Source of the DNA: Acanthamoeba sp. SK_2022b
Lineage: Eukaryota; Discosea; Longamoebia; Acanthamoebidae
Direction of reading: 5' to 3'
DNA: 36,665 nucleotides
Assembly: GCA_027943245.1 (NCBI GenBank)
Contig: JANDJZ010000554.1
Location: forward strand, 1-36,665
A program made the position numbers and the translations under genes. The notes beneath the pieces are model-generated. The model was not told where the DNA came from. It saw only the letters and a list, made by a program, of their open reading frames with translations, and ran no database searches. Numbering within the stretch: the first letter of the stretch is position 1; each line of letters begins with the position of its first letter. Shown piece after piece: positions 9,397-19,917 of this stretch.

Positions 9397-12300
9397 ATGG
9401 AGCAGCCAAACAAACATCAGATCACGACCCCTCCAATGAGCCCCACGATGGAAGCTCGACGCAAGAACCGGCTACTCAGCGTATCCCAAGCTGGTGCCTC
9501 ACGCGTAAGCGTCAGGATGGCTACGACAGCGCCGGCCAGAGAGATGGAGGCCGGGCGAGTGTTTGAGGTTATGAAGACAGGTTCCCTTTTCCTCCATCAT
9601 CTCCGATTTCATTTCTGTGTTTGTTGGTAAAGGTGCTGCCCTCTTCCTCCTCCCAATAACGACATATATATTATTGTTTGTTTCTTTTTGTCTCTATGCA
9701 CAGTGGAGAGGACCGGAGGCCGCACAACGTCCAAGCAGTACACAGGACCTCAGCTGCCAAAGGACTTCTTAAACACCAACAGCCGAGCAAGCGCAGATAA
9801 CACGCCAGCCTATGTGGATGGCGAGGGCCGCCTCTACGACACCTTTTATCGTCGCTGCGAGCAAAGCGAGGCGCATCGACTCGTCCAGAGGCTGGCACAG
9901 ATCCCCTTCCCCTCGCCCGACGCCATAGGAGTGTATCCCAACTTCAGCCACTACGAGGAAGCAGTAGTAGAATGGAAGAAAAAAGTGCTCACGGCACTGG
10001 GGCACCTGAGCCTGCCGCAACCAATGGGCCGTACCTACTCACGCCCGCGGGTGTTTAAGATGGTGCGCGCTTGATATCCTGCTCAATTATTTGCTTCTCA
10101 TTGTGCTGCTCATTGTTGAACATATCCTGGGTGGTGTGCAGGAGGAGGACTTCGACCATGAAGTGGATGACGATGTGACCGACATGGAAAGCAGCTTCAG
10201 CTTTGATTACAGGATCACAGCCTTGCCGGCTGCCTCACGAAGCGCGGATAAAAAGCCTTTTGGTGCGTCGCCCAGGAGCAGGAAATAGTTCGTTTTGATC
10301 TGTTTGTTGCGACAACTAACAAAAGAGCCAAACACCTTCTCTACGCGCGCGCGCGCTGCCCTCTTGCTACTAGCCGCGGCTATCAGCCCGCCTCAGTATA
10401 GGCTCGGCGCGGTACGGCTCTTCTGCATATAGGTGGGTTTGAGCGATCGAAGACACTCATCGCCGTCTCTCCCCCCCCCGTACGATGAAGGAGGAAGATG
10501 GTGTGAGATTTGAGGAAGCGGAAAGGCAGGGCAACATCTGGGACCTCCAACTAATACCGCACGAGCCAATACCCGAGCTCTACGGGACCCTCCCTGGTGC
10601 GCTGCGTATGTGTGCCTCGTGACATGAGCTCATGAATGTTATAACCCCCTACGCATCGCAATTCAGAGTATGAAGCCGCCTACAAACGGTGGGCACAGGT
10701 GGTGGCAAACTTGTTGGTTGTCATTCCGCCTCATCCAAGCCAGCTTTCCCACTTGCTCTCCCTGAGTACAGCCGTGAAGGTATCCTCTTTTGCCTGGTCA
10801 CCCCACTCAGCGCCTCGATCGAGGTGTTCATATCCACCGCCTCTGCTCACCACCCACCCACCCACCCTTCTTTTGTACACATTTACACGCAGACCGCAGA
10901 GATGAAGAAGGTGCGTCAATTAAGTCACTCAGTGGCCATGGCGGATGAAGATGGCGAGAAGCCCACGCTTCGAGTGAACGTCATCAAAGTCGAAAACGCC
11001 ACCGAGGTGAGCCGGTTTCACTAATAGGCCAATGGCGAGTGTGTGTGTGTGTCCTCCTGATGACCGTCTCACCCCTCCCCCTCGTCAGGACCCGCTGTAT
11101 AGCACATTCATCTACAACCCGCGCCCCCCGTTGGAACCCTCATTACCGGAAACGGATTACAGGAAAGCGGATAAGGTCGTGTCTCGTGACAATTGGATCC
11201 AGCTGCCTTCCTCCACGCGGAAACAAGTTACCGACCGGGTGTCGCAACTTCTACAGGCCAGGTAAAAACCAAGCACCAATCCAACCAGAGGAGTCACACC
11301 TAGGTGCAGACTTATGAGACCTGCGGGTAAGTCTTGACGGTCAAGTTCTACTTCTACTTCTACTTCTTCTTCTTCTTCTTCTTTGTTTCCTCATCAGAAT
11401 GTCGAACCAGCGCAAATACAAGGCCTACAACGCTCCGATGCTACCCATCGTGCATGGCACATTCACGGCTCCTAAGAAACAGTTTGACGATTACTCCTTC
11501 TCTGGACCAGCGCTCACGCGAACGGCAAGGCGGGACGCTGAAAAAAGTTCGTACTAATTTCGCATGCGCAACATGCCGCGCGAAGTTTGTTTAACCCTCC
11601 TCTCCAGTTTACGAGCTTAGGGCTGTGCGACGGACGGATCTCTCACCTGATGAGATTGCTGCATGTATGGATTGTCCGCCAACAGTCGGCGACAAGCCTG
11701 TAGGCTTCACCCTTCCGGTCGACGAAATTGGTGCGCTCTGCTCTGCTCTGCTCTGCTCTGCTCTGCTCTGCTCTGCTCTGCTCTGCTCTGCTCTAGTCTC
11801 CTGTTGAATTCGGGTTGTCTAACCACGCTCTACATCAACCAAGGTCCTATAAACGTCCAGCGACTGAGCACAGACTACTCCTATAAGGAGCAGTGGCTGA
11901 AACAGTTACGCACAATTCAGACACCCTTGCGCAATCAACATCTCTACTCGTGGTACTGGCCGAAGGTTGAGGAGTCAGTACGGCCATCACCACTCTTTTT
12001 CTCCTCCCATGCATTAGCCCCCGCGAGCGAGTTGGTCATATCATGGTTGGCAACCACGTGAAGGTGCACACCCGGCAAAGGGAAGAGCTTGACAGTATCG
12101 TCGCACAACGGGATAGCATGACACCAGAAGTGTTCATACGACGAATGCTCAGCACGCCGATCTACTTTGATCGGTTCGAAGATTTGATCACCATGCATAC
12201 TTCGGCTGAGGAAGAGGTCACCCATCCTATCCCCCTCTTCTTGTGGGTGGATTGTTTAACTGGATAATGGTAACCATGGTTTTCTCGATTGTAATCTTGC

Positions 12301-15300
12301 CGCGCTCGCTCGCTCGCCTCGCTCGCTCGCTCTCTTTCCTCTCTTTCTCTCTCTCTCTACTGATGATATAGTGCGCGGAGGAGCTCTCGTTCGGCGAGGG
12401 CAAAGTGACCTATCTTCAGTTGCTTTTGCAGAGCGTGGACCCGGAAGCATTTTCGAAAGAGGTGCTGACTCTTTTTCAAGACAGCGCTTCCGATTTGGTT
12501 CATGCCAAGGTGCCGGCGAGTTTTTATACCTCCCAATCCAATTGGAGAATCAATGCGCATTATTCATTGACACCTACGCCGCTCTCCTCCAGCTGGCGTT
12601 TTTCGTGGCTCAAGTAATGCAATCCAACAAGGCCAAGGCAGTGCTCGGTAATATATTCTCCACAAACGGTACACCCCGGCTCCCATGATTGGTGTTGTAG
12701 CTTGGCAGCAGCAGCAGCAGCAGCAGCAGCACATCCAAGTGTTAATGAGCTCAATACTGCTTGCCTCTGTACAGATAGGGCCGGGGTATACCATTTAGCC
12801 CATGCCATGACGTTCTTCAATGAAGTATCCGTGACTCTATGGCCCTATCGCGCCACAACCATGGAATCCGTTCTGGGGGTAAGCATGCATTTCGCTTTCG
12901 TTTGATGGGAGAGACGGTCGCGGGTTCAATGACCCACTTTTCTCTCTTATGTGTGCACACTACCCTTCGTCTCTGTCCAGCCCAAAGACAACGAACGCAG
13001 ACGAGATTTTGTCGAGCCGATTTTTGACGCCTTCTTTCTTCACTACTACCTCAAAGCTACCTTAGCTACCGTCACCAACCAGAAGTTCGCCTACCTGGCC
13101 ATCTTTAAGAAGCTCGGTAAAACCATCAAGGTACGTCAACCTCTGTGGGGCTCTCTAATGGCATCGCGTGAAGTAACCTTGTGACAGAGGGCAAGGGAAA
13201 CTCTGGAGCAAATGCTGGTCAAAAGGAACTATGAGTTCCTACACACCGACATAGTCGATGGTATGCGTGCGACAGATTATTTTCAGTTGCAAAAGAGGAC
13301 GAGTTCGGGGGGAGACGGAAGGTCGAGGTCTGCAGGAACAATCTGACGCCTTTCGTTGGACTGGTGTGGATCAGGCATTCGATCCCAGTCATCACGCCTC
13401 AGCGCAGTCTGGCTATTCATATGGGTGCAGCTGATGCGGCATGAGTCCACAGAAGTGAGGGTAAGGATACCACGGCCTCTCTCTCTCTCTCTCTCTCTGA
13501 CCCGTCATTGACGTTAGTCCTCCTGGGTTTCTCTGGCAACCTTGAGCAGAAAGCTGTCAGCGTCGATGAAGCACAGCTGCTGCCTTCCTTGCGAGAGCTA
13601 TCACGATCAAAAGTAGCGCACATTCGGGTTCGTAAGCAACTCTCGTCACCGCTTGGGCGTTCTTGGCCGAGCTTGGAGAGTGCGCGCATCTTATCGCAGC
13701 AGCGTACCGCCATTGCGGTATTACGTATTAGTACGCTGTGTTGCGAATGTTCGACATTCTGATGAGCGACGACTGGAGTCCAGTGCTGTATAACTACTAC
13801 ACGCGAAACGAGAACGCTTTGTTTCAGGTATGCATGCCACGAGTTACTCTTGTACCAAGGGTGGTACACTCTGTAGTTCTGCTCTTGAGCACGTGGGGCT
13901 CATGCTTGTGCATGTAGGACCTTACAGGACCTTCTGAATCCGCGAAAGCAATCATGGAACGACGCCCCTGGATACAAAAGGTGCAAAGCTCCGTGATCAT
14001 GGTGAATGTAAGCGAGAGAGCGCTAATCCCTTGACGGGCCTGTGCTCTGGTCTTATACCCCCCCCCTCCCCCAAACAGAGCGACTTCGCTCCATCACTGA
14101 TCTCCTTGCTGGCCGGAGAAATGTGCAAACGGGCAGTGCAGGGGGCCAGGTCATCGAAAGAGCCCATACAAACGGTACTACGTGGTCCTCATAACCGGCC
14201 GTATGCCTCTGCTTATCGAGTGGCAACCCATCATTTATATAGGTCATGATCAAGTACTCGTTCATCCTTAAAGGATCATTATTCAAGCGATTGCTTACGT
14301 TTGCCTCCGAACTTGCTGAGACGCAGGTACTTTCACCCACCCCTCTCTGACTGCTCTCTTCTTTCTGTCCGCTATCCATACGCCCTGATACGCGGCGGTG
14401 CATTAGACAGTGGAATTGGTAACAGATCTGCTGGCCGAGGTGAGTGTCACCCTGCTGCATTTGGGGCTTATATCCGGATCCACGAGGAGCAGAGCAGAGA
14501 GGGGGGTACGGATGGCATGATGAAGTGCCCTTCCTGTTATTCAAAGCGTTCATTTAATTGGTGTTCATGCCCGGCAGGTAACTCTGTGTGGGGACTCGCT
14601 TGCTGGCCACGGTTTGGTCTTAAATCCTCCAGGTTGTAAAAACGCACACTCTTTTGTACTCTGTATGAACTGGACGGCTCTGCAAACCACAAACTGACTG
14701 CCGTGTCTCTCGCATAGAGCTTACATCAGTAATCGCGTTCACCACCTCGCGGGCGTCCTCCACGTCTGCTCCGCTTAAACGATCGAAAGCGAGTAAGTCG
14801 CCCCCCCCCCTCTCAAGAGAGAAATCTCATCATGAGCCAAGCGCTCACCTTGGCCGCTTTTTCGGCTGCGTGTGCAGATATGCTCCGATGCCTGCACTAC
14901 CTTCTCCAGCCAGCCTCGATGTATGCGCTCATCAAGCGCGAAAAGGCGTTCTGGGCCAAGTACGTCAGCCTCACATCGCGCGCCCCTGCAGACTGTGAGT
15001 AACGGGCAACGGGGTCCTCGGCGAACTGTAGGCTTGTGCAGCTCTGTCGCGAGAGCGCGGATATGGGCATCTGCAAAGCTGCTTGGAAGCTCGTTTATTC
15101 CACCATCAAGCATCATCCGGGCACGGTTGAAGTGCTCATCGCCAATAAGGTGATAACCACCAAAGTCGAGATCAGCATTATACGCCTTTGAAATTCACTG
15201 ACACGTGTTTTACACTGTGCCACTTGATAATCCCAGTGTTTGGAGCAGTTGCTGGGTTGCGTTTCCACGGGAGCCGAGAATGCAACTGTAATTTACGGCC

Positions 15301-15845
15301 TACATTACCTCGCCAAGGTATAGGAATATCCGCGAACGTTCATTCCTACTCTCTCTCTCTCTCTCTCCTTTGGGCCCAACGGCTGGTTGAATGACACACA
15401 CCGCGTCTAATGTGTAACGCATGCACGCGCAGATCTTCTTGCTGGAGGTCACTGAAAGCCGGCGAAAGCTGAAAGGGCTCAAACCGTTTCGCGAAGACTC
15501 TCGCACATTAGAGAAAGACTTGAAGCAGCTGGTGAGCTTCTACTTGGAGAGAACAGCATTCATCAAGGTGCACATGATCTACAAGCAGTTCGGCGACGAA
15601 CACCCAGGAGCCAAGTTCCACCAGCTCGCCTTCTTTTATTACACCATCGCCACTTGTCCATCGTCTGCTCCCATCCTCAAGTTCGCCTCCAAGGTACCGT
15701 CCAAGTCTCTAGGTGCTGGTCTCCCTCAACACAACTGAGCATTTCCTCCTCCTCCTCCTCGCAGAACGAGGACTACATTCAAGGCGTCCAGCAGATGAAG
15801 TCTTTGTTTGAACAGAAAGCCCCACGCACTAATCATACACATTGA
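9397..15845 (+). CDS. Large multi-exon protein, probably all-helical (ARM/HEAT-like), unrecognised
   Basis: About 30 exons can be chained in phase from the ATG at 9397 to the stop at 15843-15845, giving roughly 1,200 residues. Early joins are 9397-9580, 9704-10062 and 10142-10262. The N-terminus is basic and disordered. The rest is long amphipathic helices, for example KLGKTIKRARETLEQMLVKR, VWLFIWVQLMRHESTE, SDFAPSLISLLAGEMCKRAV and KLVYSTIKHHPGTVEVLIAN, followed by KCLEQLLGC. The last of these reads like an armadillo/HEAT unit. The C-terminal part (DLKQLVSFYLERTAFIKVHM) is also helical, with a final exon NEDYIQGVQQMKSLFEQ. I see no catalytic motif. Many introns are 50-100 bases, and several contain microsatellites. 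Family not identified; fold call is inference. The boundary near 10455 and that between 14960 and 15020 are uncertain. Confidence 0.7.
11736..11790. repeat. (CTCTG)11 minisatellite in intron
   Basis: Eleven perfect CTCTG pentamers begin five bases after a GTGCG donor in the large helical-protein gene and extend through its intron. They make up a large part of that intron and its pyrimidine-rich content. Confidence 0.95.
12705..12731. repeat. (CAG)n tract in intron
   Basis: About nine CAG/GCA units lie inside the intron between 12650 and 12774 of the large helical-protein gene. Each unit offers an AG that the splicing machinery has to ignore. Confidence 0.9.
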
Positions 15846-16003
15846 TGCACGCCAGTCAGTGACTGTCGGTCCCTACTTGTGGGTCTTTCCAGTTGCAACT
15901 GGTTGGAGCAACAGCTCATTTCAAAAGAGCCTGCAGCGAAGAGCAGGAAGAGAGATGAAGATGATGTCAGGCGGGCACATTTGGAGTGGACTCTTTTCCC
16001 TAA

Positions 16004-16068
16004 CCATAACAACTTCTTGCTTTCTGATATAACAAAGCTCACAGTTGCTCCTCCCAGCAGAGCAGTTG
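16004..16068 (+). repeat. Island-flanking direct repeat, left copy
   Basis: This 65-base segment begins CCATAACAACTTCTTGCTTT and ends CAGCAGAGCAGTTG. The right copy at 22346-22404 is nearly identical except for about six bases missing after CTTTCTG. Both copies have the same orientation and lie outside the inverted-repeat element. Confidence 0.85.
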
Positions 16069-16717
16069 TGAACTCAGTCATTTGACTCAAAGAGAAGGTT
16101 GAACATTGCTGTTGACATTTTCTGGGGAGACATGGGTGAAGGACCCGCCCACTAGCCCAGCTTTGGTGCTGGGACAAAAAAGCCTTGCCCATGGCCTTGC
16201 CCACTCCCCTGCCTTGTGTCTTGGTTAGCAACAAGGCAGCCACCTCCAGGACCTGTAACTATGGATGGCACAGGGACACTCAAATGCCCTTCATTGAGTG
16301 CTGGTTTGGGGGCAGCAAATGCTGTGGGGATTGCTGATCTGGCTGGCCCAGTGCCAAGGTGGTAAGGTGACATGAAGAGTGTTCCCTCTCATGATGACTG
16401 ACATCTTTCCATCTCACCTCCAACAGCACACACTCAAATCACAGGAGCATTGAGCTGTCTGGGCCCAACACCAGCAAGCAAGGTGACTTCAGCACCAACA
16501 GCTGGATCAGGCAATTCGCAGTGAGGAAGCCATGGTGAGCCACATCCAAGCCCACCACTATTTAAATCCACTGACTCACCACCAAACAAGCTATGAGATG
16601 CCCACACCAATCATGCAGGTGGAGTATTTCCATGAGGAGGTTTAGTGTCTGGTGTATGCTCATCTTCAATCAAATCTTATTGTTCCACCCAATTCACACA
16701 TTCCTATTTGCTTGTTT

Positions 16718-16745
16718 AACCTCCTCTATTATCAAATGAGAGGTC
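16718..16745 (+). repeat. Left TIR of outer element
   Basis: 28 bases, identical to the left TIR of the inner element. The sequence contains a short internal inverted repeat, CCTCT...AGAGG, so each TIR could form a hairpin by itself. Confidence 0.9.
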
Positions 16746-18397
16746 AATAATTACTGGCGTTTTTTTGTGTGCATTCCTTGGACCACTATCAGGGGAATTA
16801 CTCAAATTAATCACACACAGCGATTGTAATTTCAAGATTGCAATAATTTAGGGTGAGATGTGGAAGGCAGCGAGAGATATCGCCACATCATGCAATGACC
16901 ACATGAAGGAGTCTGAGGTTGACCACCTTCCTTTGGTAAAGGCATGTTGGAAGCAATAAAACAGATTTTAATTGGGTAAAATTTCAGTTTTTGTTAAAAC
17001 CAAATTCATTTTAGAAGAGTGGAGATCATGGTCTTAATTTTTGGTGTAGCAAAAGGAGGTTAAATTTACTGATGGGCTAACAAAACCAGGTGGTGTGCAG
17101 GTTGTTGCTGTTATTTAGTAGAGATTGGATGGTGGTTTAGTGTTGAGGTGTTAAACCTCTGAGTATGAAGTCACCAAATAGTTATGAGTATAATTGTGCA
17201 AGGGCGAGAGCCCAATGTGCCAGTGGTGTGCACTGTACAAAACATGATGGGCAAGCAGATAATATTTGAGGCAAAATGTTGTTGGTATAAGGGCAACATG
17301 AAGAAAATGGAGAAATTGTTGTATTCAGATCACATATGTGCACACAGTCCACTGTTTCATCATTGGAATTGGGGAAAGATTTTATTTGGATCATGTACAC
17401 ATACACAGTCCCCATTGATTTCATCATGGGCCAACCGTTGCAAGTACCCTGCTGGCCTGTGCAATGAATATTGGGCCAACTCTCACACATGTCCAAAAGC
17501 CACTTTTGTAGTGCAGGTCTCATGCCGTTGCTCTGGTCAAGTGAGATATCAGCACACATCATCACTCCATAGGTAATGGCAACAAGCCAACCATCAGGCA
17601 CCAGGTGGAAAGACCCATGGTCAAGAGGCTCAGTAAACACATGAGGATTGTACTTCATGCCCACAACAAATTTGGAGAACATCTGATCAATGTCCTCATG
17701 GGTGTGCCCCACTGGCAGAAAAGAGATGGTGATATTACAGAAGACTTTGTTGTGCTATCCAGTGACAGTAAGCCAGCATGTACTTGTTCTTGTTCTCATG
17801 GCTGCAGGTATAAGGTTGTAGGCCATATGCCTGCTGCTGGGCTTGCAAGGTGGCGAGTAAGGTGGTGGTGCAGCAAGGAGAGGGCAAAGTCTGGGCCACA
17901 GCCAAACTGACCATGATGTGAGTAAAGTGAGCGTCTCTTGAGGCCATGGTTGATGAAACCATGAATGCCCAGCTTGAAGAGGTGCAGGTCATGGGAAGTA
18001 TCACATCACTAATCACAGAGAAGACACCACCAGGATCAGTGCTTGCTTCCTGCTGATGAAGGTGATACATCTTGTGCTCCTTTTCAATTAGGCAAAAATG
18101 CTCAATCTTTTGCTTCTTCAGCTGGGCCCTCTGTGCTGTTGTCATGCGCTGATTAATCAGTCAGTCATTTGTTGCTGCACAGATGCTGCAGAGGCCCAGG
18201 ACACAGAACTTGGGGAACTTGACATCATTGTGCTCTAACCTCCTCTATTATCAAATGAGAGGTCGAAAATGACTGGCGTTTTTTTGTGCACTCAGTTCCA
18301 GGAATGCAGCAGCCATCAGCATTGAATCATCAAGGGTTATCAGAAGCACCATGTCACATGTCAAATCATACTGAGCCACCCAGTGGATGCTGTGTAA

Positions 18398-18600
18398 GAG
18401 GTGCATGAGCATTGCGTACACGTATGCAATGGCAGAGCAGAGAGAAATTCCAAGAAGACCACCAACATCACCTGCCCACACATGACCAGATGGCAGGCAT
18501 TTTTGTGGTGACAGAGGTGCATGAGCATTGCATACATATGCAATGGTATGGCAAGAAGGCCACCAACATCACATGCTCATACAGGACCAGATGGCAGGTT
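18398..18600. repeat. Imperfect tandem duplication with palindromic core
   Basis: Two units of roughly 100 bases start GAGGTGCATGAGCATTGC (18398 and 18514). Each contains the palindrome CATTGC(A/G)TA...TA(T)GCAATG and ends ACCAGATGGCAGG. The units are about 85 percent alike by eye, with small indels. Confidence 0.75.
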
Positions 18601-19004
18601 GTGATGCTGGATGACTGACCTTGTTGACTGCTTCTAACTACAACTTCTTTACTGAAACCACCACTACTGCTGTGACCTCCAAATGTCTAAAAAACAGCTT
18701 GCACTTCATGGCACCAACTACTGCCAACTCAATATCCATAATGCCCTTGCAGTCCTAAGTGATACAAGTTGTTACTGTTGGAGAAGTGGCCACAGTATGC
18801 ATTGTAACATGGGTTATGCTGGATATATAAGTTGACATTTTTTGATATGCAATAAAAATCACTTGTTATCTTTGGATCTGCCCAAAAAAAGGAGTTCGCA
18901 TTTTTCACCAAAAGTAATTTTATCTTTACAAAATGGGAGATTTGGAGTTAAAACCTATTTAGAGGAGCTAAATCCTGAAATCAAAATCAATTTTAAAATG
19001 ACTG

Positions 19005-19032
19005 GACCTCTCATTTGATAATAGAGGCGGTT
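19005..19032 (-). repeat. Right TIR of inner element
   Basis: Inverted copy of the left TIR with one difference (G at the fifth base), followed by the CTCT duplication. Confidence 0.9.
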
Positions 19033-19189
19033 CTCTGTGTGAAAGAGCTTAAAGAAGGTCAATGGCTTTATCAGACAATTGTTTCAGTAGCCCAACCAAA
19101 AATCAACCAATTGGAGGATGCTCCAAAATACCACAGGCCATCCTCAACCATTGGCGTGATGCAGCCTGCTACATGCTGAGATGACATTG

Positions 19190-19917
19190 TCTGAACACAG
19201 ACTTCAGGTGCCAGTGAGGTTGAGGAACCCTTAGAAGAGGGAAGTGCTGATGATCTGGTAAAGATGGTAAAAGTGGTAAGTTGTGCATGTCAACCCTCTT
19301 CATGTCATCACATACACATACACAATACAGCCATATATTCCATCACATACACATACACAGTCATTTGTGAGTTGGTTTGGTACATATCACCACTAATGAT
19401 ATTTTACCCTCAGCCAACAGATGAGGAGCTCATTCACATTCCAAAGGAAAATCTTCTCCATCATTATAGCAAGCTCCTTGATAAGCACATCCAGTTGAAC
19501 ACAGGACTGATAGATATCAAACACATGACCAAGGCTGGGTCCCTTCATCCTGTTACCGCACAGGGACAGCAAGTGCTGATCAAGTCCTGCAACAAAATGG
19601 GCGTTCTTACCATGGACAAGCTCTTGGTGCAGCCACTTTGCAAGGAGGAATGGGTGCTCAATGATGGGAAGTCAGAATACCTGGTCATCAATGGCAACCA
19701 TCATGTGGATGCTGCCCACACAGCATACAGCCAAAAAATTTTCCTGGTTATCTCCTTGCTGGCTCAAATTCCAATACGCTTCTATTGTGTGTCTCTCATC
19801 GTAATCTTTCTTGTTGACCATCACCCTGAAATCTGTATACATGAAAGATTTAGAATGAACTGTGTATGTGTATGTGCCTTTCCTGGTGAACTCCATGGTT
19901 GCCTGGCACATTGCTGA
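19190..19917 (+). pseudogene. ParB-like domain protein of the outer element
   Basis: A short exon, GASEVEEPLEEGSADDLVKM (about 19207-19275), is followed by an intron with GTAAGT donor (19276) and CTCAG acceptor (about 19412). The frame then reads PTDEELIHIPKENLLHHYSK, KHMTKAGSLHPVT, GQQVLIKSCNKMGVLTMDKL and EYLVINGNHHVDAAH. The order 'position-specific Val, surveyed helix, G-hL-x-P, YxVhxGNHRxxA' is the ParB/sulfiredoxin-fold N-domain pattern (family knowledge). Here the usual GxRRxxA motif appears as GNHHVDAA. Beyond about 19750 the frame becomes hydrophobic and probably non-coding or intronic. It is transcribed away from the transposase frame, from a shared start region near 19.1-19.2 kb. 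Whether any copy is expressed is unknown. Confidence 0.5.

Larger units (their letters stand above)
18237..19032. mobile_element. Nested short non-autonomous element, same TIRs, CTCT TSD (inner element)
   Basis: 796 bases, bounded by 18237-18264 and its inverted copy 19005-19032 (AACCGCC... on the opposite strand). CTCT flanks it on both sides (18233-18236 and 19033-19036). Left-end similarity to the outer element extends past the TIR to ACTGGCGTTTTTTTGTG, and right-end similarity covers CAAAATCAATTTTAAAATGA. The inside holds a minus-strand coding remnant (18481-18251, including DDSMLMAAAFLELSAQ) and a partial tandem duplication, but no complete transposase. It looks like an internally deleted relative mobilised in trans. 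Confidence 0.87.
17182..19110 (-). pseudogene. DDE-type transposase of the GHTHEDID family, interrupted
   Basis: Read on the minus strand from about 19060, the frame gives PLTFFKLFHTE, is broken by the inner element (18237-19032), and resumes HNDVKFPKFCVLGLCSIC. It then runs TAQRAQLKKQKIEHFCLIEK, YHLHQQEASTDPG, SVISD, HLFKLGIHGFINHG (another frame), ENKNKYMLAYC and, in a further frame, ITISFLPVGHTHEDIDQMFS. The order matches eukaryotic transposon proteins with ...SIIIDGMDQ...LQADNC.RENKN...LPVGHTHEDIDQ (DUF7869-like, from memory). At least three frameshifts and a stop are present. The DNC motif that should precede ENKN, carrying the second expected acidic residue, is lost by a small deletion near 17810. 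The C-terminal part (KFVVGMKYNPHVFTEPLDHG) runs to about 17500. Not functional as it stands. Confidence 0.72.

Noticed and set aside
11736..11790. CRISPR-like or satellite array
   Set aside because: Perfect pentamers without spacers, inside an intron; a simple microsatellite.
17182..17712. Intact 176-residue gene
   Set aside because: Its start lies mid-motif, next to the GHTHEDID block of the transposase relic, and the C-terminal half runs into non-coding-like sequence; it is part of the decayed gene.
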